Part shown: piece by piece, positions 1 through 7,408 of the stretch
Layout: every line of letters begins with the position of its first letter
Numbering within the stretch: position 1 is the stretch's first letter
Source of the DNA: Nonomuraea cypriaca
GTDB lineage: Bacteria > Actinomycetota > Actinomycetes > Streptosporangiales > Streptosporangiaceae
Direction of reading: 5' to 3'
Length of the DNA: 35,623 bases
NCBI RefSeq assembly: GCF_015645445.1
Contig: NZ_JADOGI010000105.1
Span: 1 to 35,623 of the forward strand
The notes under the pieces: generated by a model
Told to the model about the DNA's origin: nothing
Database searches by the model: none
Seen by the model: the letters and a program-made list of their open reading frames with translations, nothing else
Made by a program: the position numbers and the translations under genes

Positions 1-2004
1 CTCCTGAACCGTGGCCCCGCCACGAACCGCCGAGGCGTCCTGAACCGTGGCCCCGTAGCCTGGCGCGACGCCTCCCGCACTTGTGCCGCTCCCCTCCGCA
101 GGCGCCGTGGGGGGAGTCCTCACCCCACCACCAGCACCGGACGAGGCCGCGCCTCCCGCGTCCCTCTCACTACCCGCCGCGCCGGCATCCCCAGGCACCG
201 CCCCAGAACCCCCTGGCACCGCCTCCGAACCACCCGGCGCCACACCAGTCCCGCCCGGCAGCGCGTCGGAACCACCCGGGCCCCTGCCGCCGTCCCCTGG
301 CATCGCATCCGAGCCACTCCCAGCCCCGCCACCACCGCCTGGCATGGCATCCGAGCCGCCCGGAGTCCCGCCGGTTCCGTCCGGTGATGTGTTGGTGCCG
401 CCGGGCGTGTTGTCCTTGTCGGGCGTACAGGTGCCGTCGGGGCGCGCGGGGGTTCCGTCGTCGGTTGGTGCGGCGCCGGCGGCCGGGGGTGTGGTTTGGG
501 TGCCTGAGGTGGCTTCCGAGGTCGGAGGGAGGGGTGTCGAGGTGGCGTCCGAGGTGGGCGGGAGAGCGGTCGCGGTTCCTGCCCCTGAGCTGGGGCGGCC
601 GGGGTCGATGGAGCCGGTGTCGCCGTCCGGGCGGATGTCGCGTTCGGCCCAGTCGCCCCTGCCGTATTCGCCCGCCGGGACGTCCACACTCGGCAGGTCC
701 TGGGGCTGGATGTCGCGATGGTTCTCGATGACCGTACTCAGCGCGTCCAGGCTGGGCGGTGTGGTGCCGGCGGAGACCACGTCGCCGCCGTCGCGGGCCC
801 ACGCTCCGACGTTCGTGGCGGCGGTGGTGTCGCCGGGCATCTTCGGCATTTCTGCAGGTCGTACGTTGTCAGTGTCCTTGAGCAGGTTCTCCAGTTGCTC
901 AGCCGTGGGCGGGTCCACAGGCACCTGCAGGACCTTGACCCCATCGACCTCCACGATCTGCGGTTTGGTCGCGTCGACCTCGCGGGGCTCATTTCTGACC
1001 GGCGTGTCCGTCGCACCACCATCGGCCTCGGCTCCCTGGTCGCGCCCGCTGTCCACGTCATCGCCGTTGGGGCAATCAACGCCCTGATCCCCGATCCCTC
1101 CATCACCCCCGGTCTCCGACCCGGTCCCGCCACCGCCGATCCCGGTCCCTGTGTCCCCTGTTCCGGTGCCGCCGGTCCCAGTGCCTGTGTCCCCAACTCC
1201 AGTACCACCGGTCCCAGTGCCTGTGTCCCCTGTTCCGGTGCCGCCGGTCCCAGTGCCGCCCGTCCCGGCGTCTCCAGTACCGGCGTCCCCGGCGTCGTCG
1301 CAGTTCTTGTCGCCGGAGTCCGCCACGGGCGCATCGCCCGTCCTCTCGTCGGAGTCCGTCTTCCCATCGACATCGGGATCGCCATCAGCGTCCGGCTTCC
1401 CCACCGCATCGGGTTTCCCATCGGAGCCGGTCGCAGGCGCATCGCCGGTCTTCCCGTCCGAGCCCGTCTTCCCATCGACATCGGGCTTGCCATCGGCGTC
1501 CGGCTTCCCATCGGCGTCGGGCTTCCCCACCGCATCGGGCTTCCCCTCCGAGCCGGTCGCAGGCGCATCGCCCGTCTTGCCGTCCGAACCCGTCTTCCCG
1601 TCGGCGTCGGGTTTGCCGGTCGGCTCGTCGTCGGGCTTGAGTGGTTCGCCTGTCTCGGGGAGGGAGGCGGCCTCGTCGGGCATGTCGCCGACGCGCGGGT
1701 TGTCGTGCTTGACCTGAACCCCGCGCACGCTCTTGACCTCGTCGCCTCCGGCCACGGGCACGTTCCCCTGCGGCTGGTCGACCCGCTTCTCCAGCACCCC
1801 CAGCCGATCGCCGACGTCCTTGACCATCTCGTCGACGGCGTCGGCGACCTGTACGGGCCGGTGGGTGGTCCGGGTGGCCAGCCCGGCCTGGCTCATGGCG
1901 AGCCTGACCCGGTCCTCGACCGCACGCATCTGCGTGGCCGCGTGCTTCACCTCGGTCAACAGGTCACGGACCAGCTGGGGATCCATGCCGTCGAACTTGC
2001 CCAT
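1..2004 (-). CDS. Repeat-rich acidic low-complexity protein, 3' end beyond window
   Basis: An open frame runs from ATG at 2004 to the window edge (668 codons, no stop). GGGAG sits 6 bases before the ATG. I do not recognise the family. Residues 1-77 are predicted helical (starting MGKFDGMDPQLVRDLL), with heptad-like Val/Leu/Ala spacing that recalls ESX/WXG100-like N-terminal domains, but no WXG motif is present. Residues about 120-230 are Asp/Gly/Lys repeats (DGKPDADGKTGSDGKTG type). About 235-300 are Gly-Thr repeats (GTGTGGTGTGDTG). About 335-400 form a more ordinary, possibly folded stretch (KPQIVEVDGVKVLQVPVDPP). The remainder is Pro/Thr- and Gly/Ser-rich, ending in duplicated GATVQ. No signal peptide or membrane segment is visible in this part. 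It lies 87 bases downstream of tsaC on the same strand. It may be a secreted or surface protein exported by a type VII-like route, but that is inference only. Confidence 0.72.
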   Translation of the reverse strand, partial: MGKFDGMDPQLVRDLLTEVKHAATQMRAVEDRVRLAMSQAGLATRTTHRPVQVADAVDEMVKDVGDRLGVLEKRVDQPQGNVPVAGGDEVKSVRGVQVKHDNPRVGDMPDEAASLPETGEPLKPDDEPTGKPDADGKTGSDGKTGDAPATGSEGKPDAVGKPDADGKPDADGKPDVDGKTGSDGKTGDAPATGSDGKPDAVGKPDADGDPDVDGKTDSDERTGDAPVADSGDKNCDDAGDAGTGDAGTGGTGTGGTGTGDTGTGTGGTGVGDTGTGTGGTGTGDTGTGIGGGGTGSETGGDGGIGDQGVDCPNGDDVDSGRDQGAEADGGATDTPVRNEPREVDATKPQIVEVDGVKVLQVPVDPPTAEQLENLLKDTDNVRPAEMPKMPGDTTAATNVGAWARDGGDVVSAGTTPPSLDALSTVIENHRDIQPQDLPSVDVPAGEYGRGDWAERDIRPDGDTGSIDPGRPSSGAGTATALPPTSDATSTPLPPTSEATSGTQTTPPAAGAAPTDDGTPARPDGTCTPDKDNTPGGTNTSPDGTGGTPGGSDAMPGGGGGAGSGSDAMPGDGGRGPGGSDALPGGTGVAPGGSEAVPGGSGAVPGDAGAAGSERDAGGAASSGAGGGVRTPPTAPAEGSGTSAGGVAPGYGATVQDASAVRGGATVQE
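1321..1602. repeat. Long imperfect tandem repeats inside the 1-2004 gene (126, 108 and about 48 bp)
   Basis: On the minus strand three copies begin at 1602, 1476 and 1368. The first is about 126 bp, the second about 108 bp and the third is truncated. Each encodes a block opening with DGKTGSDGKTGDAP and continuing into GKPDA units. Shorter 12-15 bp repeats are nested inside, and a separate GTG-repeat block follows at about 1130-1290. The region is likely to vary in length between strains. Confidence 0.8.
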
Positions 2005-2091
2005 CGGCCACTCCCGGACGTATCGAGGCTCCGGGCTCACCGTAATCTTGGCCGGAGCGCCGCCGCAGCCGGGATAAGCAGACGGTATACG

Positions 2092-2739
2092 TCAGTCGTC
2101 GGTGGCGACGTAGCCGATGATGCCGCGCAGCTTCTCCACCGGGATCGCTCCGCGCCGCAGCATCCTGGGCACGGCCGTGGTCAGATCGAGGATGGTGGAC
2201 GGCGTGTTGTCGGTGGTCTTGCCGCCGTCGAGGTAGACCGCGATCGACTCGCCGAGCTGCTCCTCGGCCTCCGCGGCGGTGACGGCCGGAGCCGCGCCCG
2301 AGCGGTTGGCGCTGGAGACGGCCATCGGCCCGGTCTCCTTGAGCAGGTCGAGCGCGACGGGGTGGAGCGGCATGCGGACGGCCACCGTGCCCTTGGTGTC
2401 CCCCAGGTCCCAGGAAAGGGCCCTGTTGGCCTTGCAGACGAGCGTGAGCGGCCCAGGCCAGAAGGCGTCTATCAGGTCCTGCCCGTACGGCCCGAGGTCG
2501 TCTATGAGCGCTGTGGCGGCTCTGACGGTGCCCACGAGCACCGGTGGCGGCATCTCACGGCCCCGCCCCTTCGCGTCGAGCAGCGCGGTGACGGCCGACG
2601 GCGTGAACGCGTCGGCGCCGATGCCGTAGACGGTGTCGGTCGGCAGCACCACGAGCTCGCCCCGGCGTACGGCGGCGGCCGCCTCCGTCAGTCCCTCGGT
2701 CCGCTGATCGAGGTCGGAGCAGTCAAAGCTTCTTCCCAC
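2092..2739 (-). CDS. tsaC: Threonylcarbamoyl-AMP synthase (Sua5/YrdC/YwlC family)
   Basis: This 215-residue single-domain YrdC protein makes L-threonylcarbamoyl-AMP from threonine, bicarbonate and ATP. That is the first step of t6A37 modification of ANN-decoding tRNAs in the cytoplasm. Visible family features are the early LPTDTVYGIGADA motif (about residues 32-44), GPLTLVCKA, the RMPLHP segment, and the conserved SSANRSG motif near residues 140-147. The Sua5 C-terminal extension is absent, so it matches the shorter TsaC/YwlC form. The start is GTG at 2739. It lies 128 bases downstream of prmC, and the prfA-prmC-tsaC order is the usual actinobacterial arrangement. Family assignment is secure. 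Confidence 0.95.
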   Translation of the reverse strand: MGRSFDCSDLDQRTEGLTEAAAAVRRGELVVLPTDTVYGIGADAFTPSAVTALLDAKGRGREMPPPVLVGTVRAATALIDDLGPYGQDLIDAFWPGPLTLVCKANRALSWDLGDTKGTVAVRMPLHPVALDLLKETGPMAVSSANRSGAAPAVTAAEAEEQLGESIAVYLDGGKTTDNTPSTILDLTTAVPRMLRRGAIPVEKLRGIIGYVATDD

Positions 2740-2867
2740 GGTCTTGTTGCCTCACTCCGCTCAGCCATCGAGCGGCACTGTCGAGGCCCCCTCCTTCCTC
2801 ATTCGGTCGCCCGCGCCCTCTCGTCGTCACCAGAAGGCCGCGCGCTGTCGAGGCGCTCGCGTGCATC

Positions 2868-3722
2868 CTAGTCTTGGCCCAGCCTGGCGGTGACGAAGCG
2901 GTCTCGTCTGGTGAGATCCTGCCGCAGGCGCACGTCGCGCCAGCCGTTGTCCTCGGGGAACGTCAGGTAGACCGCCCTGCCCTGCTCGTCGGCGTGTTCG
3001 ACCGCCACCCAGCCGCCTGGGCGCAGCAGGCGGCGGGCCGTGCGCTCGACCGCGCGCACCTCACCGAGCCCGTCGTCACCGGAGCCGTACAGCGCCCTGG
3101 AGGGGTCGTAGTGGCGCACCTCGGGGTCGCGCGGGATCGCGCCTGGCGGGATGTAGGGCGGGTTGGAGATGACCAGGTCGACCTTGCCGTTGAGCTCGGG
3201 CAGCGCCTCCGCGAGGTCCTCGGGGTGCAGGTGGGTGCGGCCCTGGCCGTGCTCGGAGATGTTGCGCTTGGCCCAGGTGTACGCCGCCGGATCGACCTCC
3301 ACGGCGTGCACCTCGGCCAGCGCCACCTCCTGGGCGATGGAGAGCGCGATCGCGCCGGAGCCGGTGCCGAGGTCGACCACGAGCGGGGCGGTGACGTCCA
3401 TCTCGCGCAGCGTCTCGATGGCCCACCCGGCCATCACCTCGGTCTCCGGCCTCGGGACGAACACGCCGGGCCCGACCGAGAGCTCCAGGTAGCGGAAGTA
3501 GGCGTGGCCGGTGATGTGCTGCAGCGGCTCGCGGGCCTCGCGCCTGGCCACGCCCTCCCAGAACAGGGCGTCGAAGTCGGCGTCCCTGACCGTGTGGAGC
3601 TCGCCCCTGCGCACGCCGTGGACGAATGCCGCGATCTCCTCCGCGTCGGTGCGCGGTGAGGGGACACCTGCCTCGGCCAGCCGGGCGGTGGCGAGGGCTA
3701 TCTCGTCCAGCAGAAATGTCAT
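2868..3722 (-). CDS. prmC: Peptide chain release factor N5-glutamine methyltransferase
   Basis: PrmC (HemK) methylates the glutamine of the GGQ motif in release factors, using S-adenosylmethionine. The 284 residues show an N-terminal helical release-factor-binding region (1-85), the SAM-binding loop VVDLGTGSGAIAL (about 115-127), and the catalytic NPPY motif at residues 187-190 within VISNPPYIP. The length is normal for the family. Its ATG at 3722 overlaps the prfA stop by 4 bases (ATGA), so translation is probably coupled to that of its substrate, the release factor encoded just upstream. Confidence 0.96.
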   Translation of the reverse strand: MTFLLDEIALATARLAEAGVPSPRTDAEEIAAFVHGVRRGELHTVRDADFDALFWEGVARREAREPLQHITGHAYFRYLELSVGPGVFVPRPETEVMAGWAIETLREMDVTAPLVVDLGTGSGAIALSIAQEVALAEVHAVEVDPAAYTWAKRNISEHGQGRTHLHPEDLAEALPELNGKVDLVISNPPYIPPGAIPRDPEVRHYDPSRALYGSGDDGLGEVRAVERTARRLLRPGGWVAVEHADEQGRAVYLTFPEDNGWRDVRLRQDLTRRDRFVTARLGQD

Positions 3723-4771
3723 GAGTGTTGTGCGAGCTTCTCCGCCATCTCGGCGTCGATGAGGGCTTGGGTGACGGCGCTGAGCTCACCGTCGAGAACC
3801 TGGTCGAGGTTATACGCCTTGAAGCCGACGCGGTGGTCGGAGATGCGATTTTCCGGGAAGTTGTAGGTGCGTACGCGCTCGGACCGGTCGACGGTGCGGA
3901 CCTGCGACTTGCGCTCGGCCTGGGCGGCGGCGTCGGCCTCCTCCTGCGCCACGGCCAGCAGCCTGGCGCGCAGGATGCGCATGGCCGACTCCTTGTTCTG
4001 GAGCTGGCTCTTCTCGTTCTGGCAGGAGACGACCACGCCGGTGGGCAGGTGGGTGATGCGGACCGCGGAGTCGGTGGTGTTGACGCTCTGGCCGCCGGGA
4101 CCGCTGGAGCGGTAGACGTCGATGCGCAGGTCGTTGGGGTCGATCTGGACCTCGACCTCCTCGGCCTCCGGGTAGACGAGCACGCCCGCGGCGCTGGTGT
4201 GGATGCGGCCCTGCGACTCGGTGACCGGCACCCGCTGCACGCGGTGCACGCCGCCCTCGTATTTGAGCCTGGACCAGACGCCCTCGTCTCCCTTGGCCCT
4301 GATGCCGACCGTGACGTCCTTGTAGCCGCCCAGGTCGGAGGGCTGACTGTCGATGACCTCGGTCTTCCAGCCGAGCCGCTCCGCGTAACGCAGATACATC
4401 CGCAGCAGGTCGCCCGCGAACAACGCGGACTCCTCACCGCCCTCGCCCGCCTTGATCTCCATGATGATGTCCTTGTCATCGTTGGGATCGCGCGGGATGA
4501 GTAGGTGCCGGAGCCTGTCCTCCAGCCGGGGGATGCGGGCTTCGAGCTCGGCGGCCTCGGCGGCGAACGTCTCGTCCTCGCCGGCCAGCTCCTTCGCGGC
4601 GGTCAGGTCCTCGCGGACCGACTGCAGCTCGCGGTAGGTGCCGATGATCGGCGTGAGCTGTGAGTAGCGCCTGCCGAGGGTGCGGGCCTTGTTCTGGTCG
4701 GCGTGCACGGAGGGGTCGGCGAGCTGCGACTCCAGCTCGGAATACTCCTTGAGCAACTCGTCGAGGTTCAC
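3719..4771 (-). CDS. prfA: Peptide chain release factor 1
   Basis: RF1 recognises UAA and UAG in the ribosomal A site and triggers peptidyl-tRNA hydrolysis. The 350 residues include the codon-reading tripeptide PVT at residues 182-184 (RVPVTESQGR), which marks RF1 rather than RF2. The GGQ motif lies at residues 226-228 within GPGGQSVNTTDSAV. The start is GTG at 4771, with AAGGA seven bases upstream. It overlaps prmC by 4 bases and follows rpmE, from which it is separated by a strong hairpin, so it may have its own promoter in the 4772-4853 gap. Confidence 0.97.
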   Translation of the reverse strand: MNLDELLKEYSELESQLADPSVHADQNKARTLGRRYSQLTPIIGTYRELQSVREDLTAAKELAGEDETFAAEAAELEARIPRLEDRLRHLLIPRDPNDDKDIIMEIKAGEGGEESALFAGDLLRMYLRYAERLGWKTEVIDSQPSDLGGYKDVTVGIRAKGDEGVWSRLKYEGGVHRVQRVPVTESQGRIHTSAAGVLVYPEAEEVEVQIDPNDLRIDVYRSSGPGGQSVNTTDSAVRITHLPTGVVVSCQNEKSQLQNKESAMRILRARLLAVAQEEADAAAQAERKSQVRTVDRSERVRTYNFPENRISDHRVGFKAYNLDQVLDGELSAVTQALIDAEMAEKLAQHS

Positions 4772-4853
4772 CGTGCGTCCTTCTTTTCCTTCGATGGGCC
4801 CAGCCGATGAGAAACCCGGCCGCGATGCGCCGATCTCTCGTTAGTCACCAACA

Positions 4854-4892
4854 ACGCCGACCCGGCGCACCGGGGTGCGTCCGGGCCGGCGT
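4854..4892 (-). terminator. Strong hairpin downstream of rpmE
   Basis: Arms pair 4854-4859 with 4887-4892, 4861-4865 with 4881-4885, and 4866-4871 with 4874-4879. The 17 pairs are interrupted by single mismatches and are almost all G-C. It starts 9 bases after the rpmE stop on the minus strand. There is no U-tract, as is common for hairpin terminators in high-GC actinobacteria. Confidence 0.7.
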
Positions 4893-4900
4893 CGGTGAAG

Positions 4901-5119
4901 CTACTTGCCCGTGGCCTTCTTGCCGAAGCGCTTCTCGAAGCGAGCCACCCGGCCGCCCGTGTCGAGGATCTTCTGCTTGCCGGTGTAGAACGGGTGGCAG
5001 GCAGAGCACACGTCGGCGTGGATCACGCCGTTCTTCGCGGTGCTACGGGTGGTGAACGTGTTACCGCAGGAGCAGGACACCTGCGTCACGTTGTAGTCAG
5101 GGTGAATGTCGCGCTTCAT
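4901..5119 (-). CDS. rpmE: 50S ribosomal protein L31 (zinc-binding form)
   Basis: L31 is a small bridge protein of the large ribosomal subunit. This 72-residue protein starts MKRDIHPDYN and keeps Cys16, Cys18, Cys38 and Cys41 (CSC and CSAC pairs). It is therefore the zinc-containing C+ type. The ATG at 5119 has AAAGGA five bases upstream; the in-frame extension to 5158 lacks a ribosome-binding site and is rejected. It is flanked upstream by an exact SigR-type promoter motif and downstream by a G-C hairpin, so it looks like its own transcription unit. Zinc-binding L31 under thiol-stress control fits release or storage of zinc during disulfide stress. Confidence 0.97.
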   Translation of the reverse strand: MKRDIHPDYNVTQVSCSCGNTFTTRSTAKNGVIHADVCSACHPFYTGKQKILDTGGRVARFEKRFGKKATGK

Positions 5120-5213
5120 CGCTGTCCTTTCGGGGCGCGGCCGCCGGGTCGCCGTCACGCATGGCGTGAACCGGAACCGCGAAATGGTCAGCTACCAGTG
5201 TGCCAGATCGTGT

Positions 5214-5240
5214 AACCATCCCAGGCCATCGCGCATTCCC
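5214..5240 (-). promoter_or_regulatory. SigR-type (thiol/disulfide stress) promoter of rpmE
   Basis: On the minus strand GGGAAT (5240-5235), exactly 18 bases (5234-5217) and GTT (5216-5214) match the known actinobacterial SigR consensus GGAAT-N18-GTT. The predicted transcript would start near 5206, giving a leader of about 85 bases before rpmE. rpmE is an established SigR target in Streptomyces coelicolor, which supports the call independently of the motif. Confidence 0.75.
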
Positions 5241-5250
5241 GAGGTGTTCA

Positions 5251-5886
5251 TCAGCGGCCCAGGTAGGTCAGGACGGCGAGCACGCGCCGGTGGTCCTCGG
5301 GCGCGGGCCCGAGCGCCAGTTTGGCGAAGATGCCGGAGATGTGCTTTTCCACCGCGCCCTCGGTGACGACGAGCCTGGCGGCGATGGCGGTGTTGGAGCG
5401 GCCCTCGGCCATGAGCGCGAGGACCTCGCGCTCGCGGGGCGAGAGCGAGTCGAGCGGGGCGCCGCGGCGCTGGCGGCTGAGTAACTGCACGACCACCTCG
5501 GGGTCGATGACCGTGCCTCCGGCCGCCACCTGCCGCACCGCCTCCAGGAACTCGGCCACGTCGGCCACCCGCTCCTTCAGCAGGTAGCCGACGGCCTTGC
5601 CGATGAGGTCGCCGGCGTAGCGCTCCTCGACGTACTGCGAAAGGACCAGGATCGGGAAGTCCGGGCGGACCGCGCGGACCTTGAGCGCCGCGCGCAGCCC
5701 CTCGTCGGTGTGGCTGGGCGGCATGCGCACGTCGACGATCGCCAGGTCGGGCTCATGCTGGAGCACGGCCTCCACCAGGGCACGGCCGTCCGAGACGGCC
5801 GCGACGGTCTCGATGCCGCCGTCGGCCAGCAGCCGCGCGAGCCCCTCACGCAGCAGTACGGAATCCTCGGCGATGACCACGCGCAT
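5251..5886 (-). CDS. NarL/LuxR-family response regulator
   Basis: This 211-residue two-domain regulator is probably phosphorylated by the adjacent kinase. The receiver domain (1-120) shows the acidic pair Glu7-Asp8, phospho-acceptor Asp52 in IVDVRMPP, and a conserved Lys near residue 102 in GYLLKERV. The C-terminal LuxR-type helix-turn-helix begins at about residue 148 (LSPREREVLALMAEGRSN) and includes TEGAVEKHISGIFAKLAL. ATG at 5886 is chosen because the receiver beta-1 strand (MRVVIAEDS) begins there. It starts 10 bases after the kinase stop. Targets are unknown. The pair sits between rho and rpmE, which in many relatives are near neighbours. Confidence 0.93.
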   Translation of the reverse strand: MRVVIAEDSVLLREGLARLLADGGIETVAAVSDGRALVEAVLQHEPDLAIVDVRMPPSHTDEGLRAALKVRAVRPDFPILVLSQYVEERYAGDLIGKAVGYLLKERVADVAEFLEAVRQVAAGGTVIDPEVVVQLLSRQRRGAPLDSLSPREREVLALMAEGRSNTAIAARLVVTEGAVEKHISGIFAKLALGPAPEDHRRVLAVLTYLGR

Positions 5887-5896
5887 GTGCACATGA

Positions 5897-7162
5897 CTAC
5901 CACTCGCACGGCAACTCCGCGCGCACGAGCGTGTGGCCGCCGACGGGGCTGTGCAGGACGAGTACGCCGTCGATGGTGGCCGCCCGGTCGGCCAGCCCCG
6001 CCAGGCCGCCACCCGGACAGACGACCGCGCCGCCGATGCCGTTGTCCCACACGTCCACGACCACGCCCCGGTGGTCCTTGATCACCGTCACCGCCGCCTC
6101 GGTCGCGGCCGCGTGCTTGGCCATGTTGGCCAGCGTCTCGGCCACGATGAAGTACGCGATGCTCTCCACCGCCGCCGGCGGCCGTTCGGGCAGGTCGACG
6201 GACACGTCCACGCGGATCGGCGCCCGCGCGGCCAGTCCGGACAGTGCCGCGTCGAGGCCGCGGTCGCTCAGGATGGCCGGGTGGATGCCCCTGGCCAGGT
6301 TGCGCAGCTCGGCGATGGCGGCCTTGGTGCCCGCGTGGGCCTGAGTGATGAGCGTCCTGGCCGTCTCAGGCTCGCTGTCGAACTTCGCCTGCGCCCGTCC
6401 CAGGTCGACCGCCACGGACAACAGCCGCTGCTGGGCGCCGTCGTGCAGGTCCCGCTCGATCCTGCGCCGCTCGGCCTCGGCCGCGTCGATCCCCCTGGCC
6501 CTGCTGGCCCGCAACCGCTCCTCCTCGCTGCCCCCGAGCAGCACCACGGCGAGCGTCGCGTGCAACCAGGCCATCCCCCGCACGACGTACGCGGTCAGCA
6601 CGAGCATCAGGGCACCGAAGACCCCGGCGACGAGGGCTCCTGGCAGGTTGTCGATGATCACTTCGCCGCGGCCGTTCGTCGCCTCGAAGACGACGTACAG
6701 CACGGGCGCGGACAGCAGCATCCCCGTCGCCGTCAGCAGCACGACCGACACGGCCGCCTCGACCAGCCCCAGCGGGAGCAGCATCAGCAGGTAGCCGAGA
6801 TCCTTCCAGGTGGCCGGATCCACCAGCAGCCACCGGATGTGCGCGCCGAGCCCATGCTCGGGCCGCGCCCGGTACGGATCCGCGATCTTGATCCCGAACG
6901 CGGCCCACAACAGCCGCCGCTCCAGCATCGCCCCGCCGCGCCACGCCAGAATGGTCGCCATCGCGAGCGGCACACCCACCCAGACGATCGCCAGGGTGAG
7001 CGCGGTGGGCACCGCGACCGACAACACCAGGAACCAGCCGAGCCCGAAGACCACGCTCACCAGCAAGTACGGCACCGCACGCCAGGTCATCGGATCCACC
7101 AGGATTCCGAGCGGCCCCGTGGGCCCCAGCGGTACGCGGTCCTTCAACGCCACCGATCGCAT
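5897..7162 (-). CDS. Membrane sensor histidine kinase (HisKA_3 type)
   Basis: About 421 residues. The N-terminal half resembles the actinobacterial 'putative sensor' domain: two hydrophobic segments at about 31-73, then two more at about 120-160 and 176-210, with little extracytoplasmic loop. It therefore probably senses a membrane or cytoplasmic signal. The dimerisation and phospho-acceptor helix has RRRIERDLHDGAQQRLL with His240. The HATPase domain follows, with ETLANMAKHA (N-box) and VWDNGIGGA (G-box). The start is uncertain. ATG 7162 has GGAGG only two bases upstream, while GTG 7153 would be 11 bases from it; the open frame extends to 7255. It is cotranscribed with the regulator downstream. 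Confidence 0.9.
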   Translation of the reverse strand: MRSVALKDRVPLGPTGPLGILVDPMTWRAVPYLLVSVVFGLGWFLVLSVAVPTALTLAIVWVGVPLAMATILAWRGGAMLERRLLWAAFGIKIADPYRARPEHGLGAHIRWLLVDPATWKDLGYLLMLLPLGLVEAAVSVVLLTATGMLLSAPVLYVVFEATNGRGEVIIDNLPGALVAGVFGALMLVLTAYVVRGMAWLHATLAVVLLGGSEEERLRASRARGIDAAEAERRRIERDLHDGAQQRLLSVAVDLGRAQAKFDSEPETARTLITQAHAGTKAAIAELRNLARGIHPAILSDRGLDAALSGLAARAPIRVDVSVDLPERPPAAVESIAYFIVAETLANMAKHAAATEAAVTVIKDHRGVVVDVWDNGIGGAVVCPGGGLAGLADRAATIDGVLVLHSPVGGHTLVRAELPCEW

Positions 7163-7297
7163 GACCTCCAGCGTGCCCGCCCGAAGGCCGGGAGTGAATG
7201 CGGCAGGCTCCCTCGCCGAGGTAGGGCTAGCCCCCCGCCCCGGGCGGTTCCGCACGGCACGGAAAGTGTCCCTACCGACGAGAAGCCCACCACAAAA

Positions 7298-7358
7298 GTC
7301 CGCACGACAGAGTCCGCGAAGGGTCCGTACGACAGATCCGCACGAAAGAGTCCGCGCG
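7298..7358. repeat. Short imperfect repeats between rho and the kinase gene
   Basis: Three related units of the form GTCCG[CT]ACGA[CA]AGA lie at 7298-7311, 7323-7336 and about 7336-7352, followed by a TCCGCGCGGA dyad. They lie in the 246-base gap after the rho stop and have no assigned function. Confidence 0.55.
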
Positions 7359-7365
7359 GACGCGC

Positions 7366-7398
7366 AGAGGCGGCCGGGTGGGAACCTCGGCCGCCTCT
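7366..7398 (-). terminator. Perfect 11-bp hairpin downstream of rho
   Basis: 7366-7376 pairs perfectly with 7388-7398 (AGAGGCGGCCG against CGGCCGCCTCT) around an 11-base loop. It begins 10 bases after the rho stop on the minus strand. No U-tract follows. Confidence 0.7.
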
Positions 7399-7408
7399 GG
7401 TGGAGCCG

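Noticed and set aside
718..2871. Long rightward open frame (717 codons) over the left region
   Set aside because: It is the antisense of the repeat-rich gene and tsaC; high GC keeps the frame open. The leftward frames have proper starts and recognisable protein.
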